From: Ifrita kowaldi
Lineage: Eukaryota; Chordata; Aves; Passeriformes; Cinclosomatidae
Length of the DNA stretch: 64,000 nucleotides
Reading direction: 5' to 3'
Assembly: GCA_013398055.1 (NCBI GenBank)
Contig: VZRS01000247.1
Span: 1,010,841 to 1,074,840 of the forward strand
This document shows positions 38,041 to 48,791 of the stretch, piece after piece (within the stretch, counting starts at the first letter, position 1; every line of letters starts with the position of its first letter). The position numbers and the translations under genes are program-made. The notes under the pieces were generated by a model that saw only the letters and a list, made by a program, of their open reading frames with translations, searched no databases and had not been told where the DNA came from.

Positions 38041-40009
38041 GTAGGAGACAAGCATGAAATATTGAAATTACAAAAGTAAATGTTTTGGGTATGTGTATTT
38101 CTTTGAACAGTGTTTCCTGTTGCCCCTTATGCTTCTTCCCTCTTGGCTTTAAACACGAGTGTAAGTGGCTGAAAAAAGTGGATTTGAAGGTTGGGGCTTT
38201 GAAGGTGAGGTTTTTTTGTAGAGATTTCAAAAGTTCAAGTAGCACTCAACTAGCAAACTGATGGTGAGTGTGACAAACAATTCTCCCTGCTGTGATGCTG
38301 TTCTTATGTGAAGAGAATGGAAATTTCTGAAATGGGATGCTGTACAGCTACAGTGAACACAGCACCACTTCTAGCTTAAGATCCTGATCCTCTGGTAAGT
38401 CTGTTGTACAGTCTCTCAGAAACTTACAGTAGAATACTGAACACGTTCTTCCCATGACCTGTGCCTTTCAATGAACTGAAAAATATCTTATTTAATTTTA
38501 ATGATAATCATTGGTCTAAAACTTATAATTACATTATAATTTCTAAAATTCTGTAAGATTGTCTGGTATTAAAGCAGCCAGTATTTATGAAACTATACTT
38601 GGTTTTGGATAACAAATAGAGCTTAAAATAGTTATTCTTCATTGAGATTTTGGTCTCAACAGTCTTTCATTTAATGCATGCAAATAAAAATCTGACTTTA
38701 GAGTTTAGATTAAAATACAGAGAATTATTCAGAATTTCCAGGTGAGCAAGTACTTTTGCATCTGAACTCTGCATAAGGCTACAGACCAAGGGTAATCTAT
38801 TCCCTGCTTGTGTCCTGATTTCTCTGCTGAGATACTAAATTCAGAGCAGGACTATGGTTCCCCAGCAGGAAGTCAGAAAAACAGACAGTGCATTTCTGAA
38901 CTTACAAATTAACTTCCTGGTGCAGAGGAATACTATAAGGTCGTCTTGGCAACTGGCACCTTACAAAGTTCCTTTTATCCTAAGTGAATATGGAAACAGA
39001 GACTATTCCTGTTAAACAAATAAGCTGGACAGTCTTTATTCCAATTTCCGTAACACTAAGTAAGAGAAAAAAGGTGCAATATACGAGACTGCAAAGCCAA
39101 AGCTATTGTCCAAATGCTAAGAAGTAAAACCAGACAGAACATTCATTAAAATATTTAAATCGTGGGTTTTTTTAATTAGTTTAGTTCAGTTCCCCTACTA
39201 TTTTTAATACAGCTGTTTGTATTTGGATGCACACGTTTTAGTAGTAAATTTAATTTCACATTTGTCATTTCAATTCTACAGTATATATAAGTCCTTCCTG
39301 AGCTGGAAAAATGCCCTAATAAGAAAACTGACCATTAAATAATAACCATTATTTAGATTTTCTAATAAACCTTCTAACACCTTTACATTTAATTTTCCAC
39401 TTCTCTGTGGTCTCCAGTCAAAAGTCCAAATCTCAAATAACTGGAAAAAAATGTTAATAGTGTTTATTCTATGCTGTTTTAGACAGGTGTGGCTGAACAA
39501 GCACAAAGAGCTGCTTATTTTACTGTAGTCATTACAATCCTAGAAATTACAGATCCAACTCTCCCTTCTCAAAGCAGGGTCAACTGCAAGGTTAGATTAG
39601 ACCACTGAGGTCATACCCAGTTAGTTTTTAAATATCATCTCTTGTGGAGGTTCCTCTCTTGTTAGCCTGTTCCATTTTTTGTTATCCTCGCTGTTTTTAG
39701 TGATCCAGCATGTGTGTTCCTGGCAAATTTGCTCCATGATCTTGGTAAGGCAAGCCAGTCTATATAGGTGCCTACATCTTTCTTCTTGAAGATGGACATA
39801 GAAATTGACTTTCTCAGTTTTTAGAAACCTCCTCCAATTATCATGATTGATTACAGGTAGGACAGAGCGGCCTTTCGGTGACGTAGAGCTTCCTCTGGTA
39901 TTACACCTTATCCTCAAAACAGACCATGCTAAAAAAAAAAAAACAAAAAAACAACCAAAAAACAAACCAAGCTAAATAAAGCTTTTCAGAGCAGTGCACA
40001 AAATCTTTC
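38041..40009. other. Intron 2, 5' portion, mostly unrecognised
   Basis: The segment from 38041 to about 39540 shows nothing recognisable. Between 39540 and 39930 the minus strand has a 114-codon open frame (39621-39965) whose C-terminal 94 residues look protein-like, with several Trp, Arg and Cys residues (for example WRRFLKTEKVNFYVHLQEER). I could not place it in a family. It adjoins a CR1 fragment and is most probably transposon-derived. Confidence 0.45.
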
Positions 40010-40475
40010 AAAAGTTTTGCGTTTGCTTCCCAGGTATGTACAGAAACCCTTCTTTACTATCAAATCCCTTGCTGACTTCATCTGTACCTGACCTTTGGGC
40101 CTCTCTAATTCCATTTTTGTGTGTTGAGACAATGTTTCTATACATCTCCCATGTCATTCATCTCTGATTCCATTTTCCATACACTCCTGTTGTGCATTTG
40201 AATTTTATCAAGAGGCACTTCTGAAGTCCAGGCTTGTAATTTGCTGTTCATTTTACTAACTTCTCTCAGGATCCATTGTCTAGAATTTTGTTGTCTCATG
40301 GTCACTGCAGCCAAGTTTGCCAACATGTTCCACAGGTCCTTTTTTTTCACACCCAGACCTATCAGGAGCAGATGCAGTGAAGTGTCTCCTCTAATTAAGG
40401 TTTTTTTGCAGTTTAGGCCAGGTAATATCTACTTTGCATTCCTGAGAATGTCTAAAAAGCCTGCTTGCAGAGGAC
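40010..40475 (-). mobile_element. CR1 LINE, internal (pre-RT) fragment
   Basis: On the minus strand the sequence resembles the part of the CR1 second ORF lying between the endonuclease and reverse transcriptase domains: GACCATGAGACAACAAAATT, GGATCCTGAGAGAAGTTAG, CAAGCCTGGACTTCAGAAG, GTATAGAAACATTGTCTC, AATGGAATTAGAGAGGCCC and AGAAGGGTTTCTGTACAT all have close counterparts there. An open frame of 70 codons (40138-40350) is a remnant; upstream frames are broken. Identification is from memory of CR1 and the boundaries are approximate. Confidence 0.6.
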
Positions 40476-43400
40476 AATGCATGATCAGCGTTTGTGGAAT
40501 TTTAAAATTATAGATAGGAGCTTGGTAGGATATCCTCTGTATAAGTTTATAAAATCTGATCCTAGATAAAATGAATCCTCTTTTAAAATCCACTTAAAAC
40601 ATATTACAAGCCATAGCTTATACTGAATATGTAACAAATTAAGAACTACAAAATACTCAAAATTATTGCTAAAAAATAATGATTCTCATGTATTTTCTCT
40701 ACTTTTTAACAGAATAACATTGTAAAATGCAATAGTTTTGATATACTGCAAGAGAGTACAATTAAAATAACTTTCAGAAAACCAGAGGAAGACTTTCTAC
40801 ATTCTTCAATAACAAGTATGAAAATTGTATTTTTCTTTATTTTTCTCTGATTTAGAACAAATTAAAACAAAACAATAGTGTGAAAACCAAGCATAAAAAA
40901 ATATTTTCTGTAGTCGTAATGTATCTGAATCTATGAAAGTAGAACTTCAGTTAAGAAATACCAGTATATTGCACTAAATAAAGTTAAGGACACCAAAAAT
41001 AGTTACACTGCCTTTGGTTCTTGTGCATCTCTGAAATATCTCCCAAATGGTATCTGTACAATTTCTAGCTTCATTCCTGATATTGTTTGCTCTTTGTTCC
41101 CTGCTTTACCAGTCTTTGTTATGCTATTTGATGATCTCTTTAGATAACTTTTTCTCTAGAGGAGAAGCTATTGCTGTGCCATAAGATTTCTAAAGCCTGA
41201 TACTTTTGTAGAAAGAATGTCAGGGTAAGTTCTGATCCTAGTCTGAATGCCCCCAAGTTAATTTTTGTCATTAGTGTTGAGGGGTTTCTGTTTTATCTGT
41301 TTTATTTTTTCTTCTTTTTTTTTTTCATTTTTATTTCTCACAAAAGAAAAAAAAAGGGGAGAAAGTAAAATTGCAAAGTATTATGACAGCTTTTCATTGT
41401 GTAGTTGTCTCAACACACTTTAAAGTTATAATATGTTTAAACTTTTTGTTAGCGCCTGAAAATTACATTTGTCTTATCTAATATTACATTAGACAGGTTG
41501 AAGGCGTAATATTTTGCATGGAGGAATAGTAAAAGGAAGAACAAACCAACCAAGTATTGTAGTCATGAACCAGAAAGGGTTCTGAGAAAGTAGGAAGACC
41601 TTTTAGTAGGTATTTCTATGGGGAAAGTGACTGACATTTAAATAAATTTCAAAAACTTAGCAAACCTCTTTTTTTTGTTATATTACTATAACATGTATAA
41701 ATAACAATTAAATATAAAAATGTAAATACCTTAAAAAGAGAAAGAATGCTAAAATAATAATTTCCTTTCCCTTAGTTTAAGCTGTTGCATGATTAGCAAT
41801 CCATCCTAACTTATTATGAACATGGAGTTTGTACTTTCTCCTCTCATTCTGGAGAAGCATGCTGTTTATTTTTTTCTCATTTTCTGTACCTGCCATTTAG
41901 AATATACCCTTTTTTCAGACAAGAAACATATTGTAGCTTTACAGTGGCTGGAATAGGATGAACTTGGGCATTGCTGCTACAAAACAAACAAAGGAGTAAA
42001 ACCAGTCCACTGTAATTGACACTTCCTTCTACCCAGTTCACAATCAGCCAAGTACGGTTGTATCTAGAAATCCAGACTGCAGGTAGAAAGTAAAAATACT
42101 GGGAAGTAAATATTATTCAGACCTATAGTGACATGATCAGAGCACCAATTGTTTCCAAGGTAAATGAAAATTGTTAATCAAGCAATAATCCCATGGGTCA
42201 ACATAAAATTAAAAATATATGTTTGCCATCAATGATTTGGTTCTTTTGAGTGAAAGCAACTAGCATGAATTGCACTGGTTTTGGATACTGTACTTGAAAT
42301 GCTATATTCTACAGCTGCTGAAGAAACATCAAAAATGCTGCAAAGAAAAGAGCTAAAGTCACTGCAAATGATAGATAGACCTTTAGTGTTTGCACTGGAG
42401 GGTTCATTAAAACTTCTATCTAGAACTGCACAAATGTTAGAGGCATCTCTAAAATCAGACTGTAGTTTAAAACGTTTTGATTAGTAGTGCTGCACAAAGC
42501 AGTATAGGAACTCAGTGCTTAAGGGAAACAAAAAAAGAACAAATGTGAAATAAGGATAGAATTTACCTACTCCTTTCCAATTAAAACAAAACACTCCCGT
42601 ATAACAGAGGCTGGATTCAATAAAACAGAAAATTCAGTAAAAACAGAAAATGCAAAAAAGATGTACAAGGAGAGTTACATCCTTGGCATACAATTCTGAC
42701 TTCCATGGCAGTTGTTGAGAAACCAAGAAATTACTTTTGTTGTTGTTCTAATATAGTCAAGTATAGTTGAGTGTATAAGGAGAAATCCAAGTTTTTATTT
42801 TCTGTTTTCTCTTAATATCAAAGAAGCATAGACTGTTTTTTCTTTCCAATGCTTAAGATAAGGATCACGGGGGACTCTTACCATGGCAGAAGAGGTAATA
42901 CAGAACTATTGGAAAATTACCAATGACACATAAAACAAATACTTTAGTAAGGTTACTCAAATCTTTCTACAAGTATTTGAATGAAAAGTGAAGATAAATT
43001 TAATGAAACTCCTTCAACAAAATGCAATTAGCTTTGTCTGTTTCAGTTTTATAAGGAGTAGTAACAACTTTTTCACTGTATTTTGAGTGCTACTATAGAG
43101 AAACAAAATTTAAAAAATAGTACTAGTAAAATGAGGAAAAGTTAATGGAGAAAGTTTAGCTGAAAGGCAAGATGAAGAAATAAAGAACCAGGCAGAAGAG
43201 AAAGGACAACCAGGCAGAGAAGGAAGGAAAGCCTAGAAGCAGGGAGTGAAAGAAGATAAATGCACATTATATAGTCTGAAGACTTGTTTTCTGGCACTAG
43301 TCAGTAACAGATGCACACGGAAAACACAGAGTAACAGCAGTCTGACAGCCCTGTGTTATTCCCAGATATCAGTAAGGTTTGGGGGACTTCCAACAAACAT

Positions 43401-43587
43401 TGCATCTGAACTGTGTTGTTTAGCACAACCCACTGTCCATGAGTTTAAAAACAATTCATTCAAGTAATATGGTTGGGACAGAACAACAACAATTGGGACA
43501 GAACAATAACAGCAAAAATTCCTGCTATCAGAGGGAAAGCAGCAAGGCTATTTAGATAACCTTTTAATATTGACCTTGACTGATAAT
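40476..43587. other. Intron 2, AT-rich middle, unrecognised
   Basis: No gene or element is recognised. A polypyrimidine run followed by a polypurine run lies at about 41300-41365, and a 20-bp tandem duplication lies at 43473-43512. The 67-codon frame at 42281-42484 (+) has ordinary amino-acid composition but no family signature. Confidence 0.5.
43473..43512. repeat. 20-bp tandem duplication
   Basis: Two adjacent 20-bp units starting TTGGGACAGAACAA, at 43473-43492 and 43493-43512, differ at two bases. Confidence 0.85.
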
Positions 43588-44205
43588 CTTGGTTTGGTGG
43601 TTTGGGTTGCTGGCAAGTTGAGTATGAGTCAGCAGTGCCCTGGCAGCAAAGGGCCAACCATGCCCTGAGGTGCATCAGGCACAACATCACCAGCCCATCT
43701 AGGGGTGACTGTCCCTCTCTGCTCTGTGCTGGTACGGCCTCACCACAAGTATTGTGTGCAGTTTTGGGAGCCACAATATAAGGACATCAGACTGTTGAAG
43801 TGTGTCCAGAGGAGGGCATCCAAGGTGGTGAAAGATTTTGAAGGAAAAATGTACAAGGAGAGCAGCTGTGGTCACTTGGCTTGTTCCTCTTACAGAAGAG
43901 AAGACTGAGGGATGACCTCATCACGGTCTACAGCTTCCTTGAGGGGAGCAGCAGAGGGGGAGGTGCTGATCTCATTTCTCTGGTGGCCAGTGACAGGACC
44001 CAAGGAAATGGAATGAAGTCAGGGGAAGTGCAGATTGGATATTAGAAAAAGGTTCTTCAGCAGAAGGGTGGTAAGTCACTCCAACAGGCTTCCCAGGGAA
44101 GTGGTAAGAGTTCAGGGAGCATCTGGATCATGCGCTTAATCACATGGTTTATTTTTGGTTTAGGAGCCGTAAGGGTCCTTTCCAACTAAAGATATTTTAT
44201 TACTG
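43588..44205 (+). mobile_element. CR1 LINE, 3' fragment with RT C-terminal remnant
   Basis: Plus-strand CR1 3' region. It contains the AGTCAGCAGTGCCCTGGCAGC block, CTCTGCTCTGTGCTGG, TGTGTGCAGTTTTGGG, GTGTCCAGAGGAGGGC, GACTGAGGGATGACCTCATC, GTGACAGGACCCAAGG and AGAAAAAGGTTCTTCAGCAG. These correspond to the end of the reverse-transcriptase ORF of CR1, an endonuclease/reverse-transcriptase protein that copies the element's RNA at the target site. The frame is broken (open only for 67 codons at 43705-43908). The 3' end shows a degraded GGGTCCTTTCCAACTAAAG tail without clear terminal repeats. This is a dead copy in the intron. Confidence 0.88.
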
Positions 44206-46220
44206 TATTAAACCAGAATACTAATGCTATTACTTTATGGACTGGAAGTAGGTGCAGTAACTGAAAGGGACTTTGAAGGGTAAAAGAAACAAGGATGATG
44301 TGTCTTAAGAAAGTAAAATGAGTTGTTCAGCCAGCTAATCTCTCCTGAGCACATTGAGTGACCTGTCTGGCTTCGATCATGTGGTCCAGAAGGGTGCAAG
44401 GTTTTTATAGGTCAGCTTTAAACCTGAATAAAAAACTAGTTCTGACATCAATGTTTAGGGGATTGATTCCTGTTTCAAATTGTATTATTAAAAAAAAAAT
44501 GAAAATGAGAGAGAGGCTAAATGATACAGAATATGAAAATCAAGCAAAACAATTTGGGTAGATGAGAAAATGGCATATAAGAATTACTTGGGTCAGGAAC
44601 ATGGGACAGCCCACCATCAAAAAAGGGATTGTAAATCACACACAAGAATTTGAACAAACGAGGCTCTATGAAGGAATGGGTTGTGAAGATCAATTAATAA
44701 TGATGCTCTATTGCATCATTTTATACAAAACAAGTTATAGAATAAAAGAAAAGGATGACAAATGGACTATTAAAAATCTAGATACTTAAGCAGTCACTCG
44801 AATGACTTCCCAGATCTATCTCTATTCTTTCATCAAACCTAGTGTCTGTGCTTCTGACATTTCTGCTGATAGTTCAAAGGTGATAAAACTGAACTTTTTC
44901 TTCTCCTGGAAGCTTTTTTCCTCTTTTTCTTGTGGAGATACTGTGAATAAATTAAATCATTAAGTCCACAAATTAAGTATCACAGTTGATTGTGTTGTCT
45001 TTATACAATCAAATATGTGTGCTCTATCTGAATATGTGGGTTTTCTTCTGGAGAAAAACACTGAGCTCTGATTTATATTTGGATCATAATGGATCTTCAT
45101 CAGCTCTTATCTTTTTCACTGTGATGTTTTGCCTGTTATACCTATTCCCAAATATTGAGAAATTACTTAGATTCATGTGTCTTCTTTTTTTTTTTTTTTT
45201 TCCATCTTTCTACTGGTTCAAAACAGTATGGTGTTCAAAATACTGGCTACAGTATCAGGTATCTTCAGAAGTTACACAAGAACACAAACACATTAAAAAG
45301 TGTTTTGGAATATTGACTTTGTTATCAAATCTGTCAACTGAGATATGTGCATTAGTTGCAGTTTCTGAAGAAAACTAAAGCTCTGGTAAACATTGTGTGT
45401 TTGGTGGAAATGAAGATGTCTGATTTCTGTACCATTCCTGAAAACATTGTGGCAACATAAGAGATGAGATGTAACACTGTGTTTCAGTTTGTACAGTAGA
45501 AGAGATAGAGGCATTTAGTGTATTTACAGTTAAGTTTCTGAGAGACAATGAAAGACTTAAAAGAAGACAAATTAAAGAAAGTTAAGAATGTAAACTCAAA
45601 AGGCATGGCTCTCAAGGTAAAGAGAGAAAATCTCTCAGTGTAGATTATTGGTGTCCCTTATAGCTATATGTTATATAAATAATTAGTATTAAAGAAAGCC
45701 ATGTTCGAGTAAAGAGAAAAAAGCACTTTCTTGTTTCAGAGTTAATAAATTCTTGTCAAAATTCCATCTGCCTCTCAATTTGGCTTATTTGGGGATATTA
45801 TTATCATTATTATTATTGTTATTATTAGTAATCATTAATACATAGTTGTTCTCAAAAAAAATTGCCCTGGTAGTCAGCAAAGATAATCACTACCAGTGGT
45901 AGTCCAAAACAGTTGATTTGTTCCACAGCTTGCTCCTTTGCTGTGTTTTATTCAGAAAAGATGCCAGTATTGATTATACAGTCAAAATTTTTCTGATTAT
46001 TTCAAGTGCATGCATGGATGTTCCTTAGAATATGTTCTGCAAGCCTTAAAATTTATGAAGCCATGGAGCCTTCTGTATGCATACAGTAAAAGTTTAACTC
46101 CTGCAAGAAGAGCTGTGGAGCAGCTATCAGTACAGAGCTATCCATAGAGCTTTACTATTGGTAGGCACACAGAGTGTCAGCTCATGTACCCTGCAGAGCA
46201 ACTAATCACTTTTAAAAACA
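44206..46220. other. Intron 2 between CR1 copies, unrecognised
   Basis: No gene is seen. It holds a poly-T run near 45186 and an ATT-type microsatellite at 45797-45840. The 130-codon frame at 44986-45378 (+) begins and ends without any family signature and reads through the poly-T run. Confidence 0.5.
45797..45840. repeat. Imperfect (ATT)n microsatellite
   Basis: ATT units interrupted by ATC, GTT and AGT triplets over about 44 bases. Confidence 0.9.
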
Positions 46221-46691
46221 ATGAGTCATAGGGTTGGAAGGGACTGTAAAGATCATCTCGTTCCAGTCCCCCTGCCGTGGGCAGGGACACCTTTCACTAG
46301 ACCAGGTTTTTCAGAGCTCCATCCAGCTTGGCCTTAAACACCTCCTGGGATGAGGCAGACACAGCTTCTCTGGGCAACCTGTTCCCATGCTTCACCGCCT
46401 TCCCAGTAACAAATTTCTTCCTAACATCTGATTTAAACCTACTCTCTTTCACTTTGAAGCCATTCCCCCTTGTCCTATCACTACATGACAATATAAAGAG
46501 TCCCTCTCCACCTTTCTTGTAGGCTCCTCCGGTTACTGGAAGGCAGTAATTAAGTCACCCCTAAGTCTTCTCTTTTCCAGGCTGAAAAAGCCAAATCTCT
46601 CAATCTTTCCTTATGGGAGATGTGCTCTATCCCTCTAATCGTCTTAGTGGCCCTGGACTCGCTCTAATAGGTGGATGTCCTTCCTGTGCTG
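46221..46691 (-). mobile_element. CR1 LINE, 3' part (segment 1 of a split copy)
   Basis: On the minus strand this is the 3' portion of a CR1 element. Plus-strand landmarks are GGGTTGGAAGGGACTG, CCCCTGCCGTGGGCAGGG, CCATCCAGCTTGGCCTTAAA, CACCTCCTGGGATGAGGC, AAATTTCTTCCTAACATC, CATTCCCCCTTGTCCTATC and GTGGCCCTGGACTCGCTC. The match stops abruptly at CTTCCTGTGCTG and resumes at 46923. The ORF is broken. Confidence 0.9.
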
Positions 46692-46922
46692 TGAATCATA
46701 CATCATTCATTGAAAGGGAGATTTTTTTCTTTAAGAATTCAGAGCTTAAAACTTCAACTTTTAAAAAGAAATAATACTTATGAATGCATATATGTGTGTA
46801 TATGTATATCTATACATATATGGACATACTTTCACAATGCTATCTCTCAAAAAGGAAATGAAAATGTCATCTGGAAAAATTCTAAATACTGCCATTTTTT
46901 CCCCAGAATCTTTGTAAATGAA
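46692..46922. other. Foreign insert splitting a CR1 copy
   Basis: These 231 bases separate two parts of one CR1 copy that are adjacent in normal elements. The insert is AT-rich, has no CR1 similarity, and contains a perfect 9-bp inverted repeat with a 2-base spacer (46800-46819). I found no clear terminal inverted repeats or target-site duplication. Confidence 0.6.
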
Positions 46923-47260
46923 AGCTGTTCCTATGCAGAGCTCCAGATGGGGTCTCACCAGAGCAGAGTTGAGAGGCAGAATCCTCTCCCTCATCCTGCA
47001 GGTCACTACTGTTTTGATGCAGCCCAGGACACATTTGGCTTTCTGTGCACTGGGCTGCAAGTGCACATTGTCGGGTCGTGTCCAGCCTCTCATCCACCAG
47101 CATCACCAAGATCATCTCAGCACAGCTGCTCTCTATCCGTTCATCCCTCAGCCTGGATTGATACCGGGGATTGCCCCAGTGCAGGTGTAGCACCTTGCAC
47201 TTGGTCTTAATAAATCTCATGAGATTCCCATGGACCCAGTTCTCAAGACTATTCAGCTCC
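46923..47260 (-). mobile_element. CR1 LINE (segment 2 of a split copy)
   Basis: Continuation of the same minus-strand CR1 after the insert: GCAGAGCTCCAGATGGGGTC, TCACCAGAGCAGAGTTGAG, TTTTGATGCAGCCCAGGAC, TCTCATCCACCAGCATCACC and TGATACCGGGGATTGCCCC are typical CR1 reverse-transcriptase-region blocks in antisense. The minus frame 46882-47220 keeps fragments such as LHLHWGNPRYQSRL and RLDTTRQCALAAQ. It is a 5'-truncated, inactive copy. Confidence 0.9.
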
Positions 47261-48028
47261 TATGTGTACTAGCATAGTATACGTGGAAAAAAGTTGTGTC
47301 TTGCTTTGAGTTTTCAGTCCAAGTAACATCTGATATTCTACTCAGTTGGCAGTAAAATATTGTAAGAGGTTTGTTAAAGATTTTAAGTGATCAAGGTTTG
47401 TTTGCTTCTTTTAATTAATTAATGCACCATCAGTGTTGAGACAATTCTGTATCAAAGATGTATATGAAAACAGTTGTGAAAATGGCAAAGAAATATTCTA
47501 TAATAAACTAAAATAAAATCTGATATCCTGGGAAAAAAGGTCACAACCCTAATCAGTCATATGGGTTACTTATAAAAGAAACCAGAGATTTATCAGGCTG
47601 AAATTAGTTGTAAATGTAAAGAAGTCCCTTAATCTGGAGAAAATCTTTCTTGGTTCACAAACATTTTAAGTCATGAGTTACCTGCTAAGAGTCTCAAGGA
47701 TGAAAGAGTTTATTATGTATTCTCACTGCCAGATCCGTAGTTGAAAAAGGTGACATCCTGAGACACCTGACCTTTCTTGATTAATAGGTCAACATGCCTT
47801 TAAACCAAGATTTAGGGCTGTTTGGAGCCTTCTGATCTACAAAAAAAGCAGCAGATCATTACAAATTAATTGATCTCTTTGATTTCTCACTTTTGATCTT
47901 CTATCTCAACCCTGGAACACAATAAAGGTTTACAAAAGGTGTCACCTTTCAGAATTAAGTGTAATTAGCAAGTTCCTCTCACTTCAGTTCAACTTGTGGG
48001 GCACTTCCCAAGGTAAAAGTTAGTGTCT
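47261..48028. other. Intron 2, unrecognised
   Basis: No gene, repeat or clear structure was seen between the CR1 copy and the duplicated block. Confidence 0.5.
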
Positions 48029-48409
48029 TGAAATCAGGTAACTTTTTTTGGTTATAGTAAGTTGATGAAATAACTGATTCAGTATTTCTGTTAACTATTG
48101 ATTAACATAAGACACTTAAAAAAACAATCCTCTTCCTTTATCACTCTGTGCAAAAGCTTGTCTTGCTTCTGTAGGTGTGCTGCTGCATCACAGATCCTTT
48201 CTGCTCATTTAAGCCATCTTCTTTGATAGGTGGTGCAAACCAGTAGGGATAAACCTCTAAGAAAAATGAGTAATGCTGAGGACCTGATATCTGTGTTATT
48301 TTTCTTTTTTTTCCCCCCACTTTGGACTAGATCTTGTGTGTTCCTGTAGACTTAATGCTCCTTTGCAGTTGAAATCCATTAGATAACTTCTTTGACTCTC
48401 CTCACCCAA
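48029..48409 (+). repeat. Direct duplication copy 1 (probable assembly artefact)
   Basis: Nearly identical to 48411-48791 at an offset of 382 bases, separated only by a single N at 48410. Differences are one-base shifts near TTCAGTATTTC / TTCGTATTTTC, CTATTG / CTTTG and GACACTT / GACAACTT, which look like read errors. It holds no gene. Confidence 0.93.
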
Positions 48410-48410
48410 N

Positions 48411-48791
48411 TGAAATCAGGTAACTTTTTTTGGTTATAGTAAGTTGATGAAATAACTGATTCGTATTTTCTGTTAACTTTGATTAACATAAGACAACTTA
48501 AAAAAACAATCCTCTTCCTTTATCACTCTGTGCAAAAGCTTGTCTTGCTTCTGTAGGTGTGCTGCTGCATCACAGATCCTTTCTGCTCATTTAAGCCATC
48601 TTCTTTGATAGGTGGTGCAAACCAGTAGGGATAAACCTCTAAGAAAAATGAGTAATGCTGAGGACCTGATATCTGTGTTATTTTTCTTTTTTTTCCCCCC
48701 ACTTTGGACTAGATCTTGTGTGTTCCTGTAGACTTAATGCTCCTTTGCAGTTGAAATCCATTAGATAACTTCTTTGACTCTCCTCACCCAA
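48411..48791 (+). repeat. Direct duplication copy 2 (probable assembly artefact)
   Basis: Second copy of 48029-48409. It continues smoothly into the right-hand unique sequence, while copy 1 continues smoothly into the left-hand unique sequence, as expected for two overlapping contig ends placed side by side. Confidence 0.93.

Noticed and set aside
37862..38245. Minus-strand frame of 127 codons over the KLHL1 exon
   Set aside because: It is the antisense shadow of a conserved coding exon, with no independent signature. An antisense transcript is known at the 5' end of human KLHL1, but that region lies outside this window.
44986..45378. Plus-strand frame of 130 codons
   Set aside because: Its Phe- and Leu-rich translation includes the poly-T run near 45186 and has no family features.
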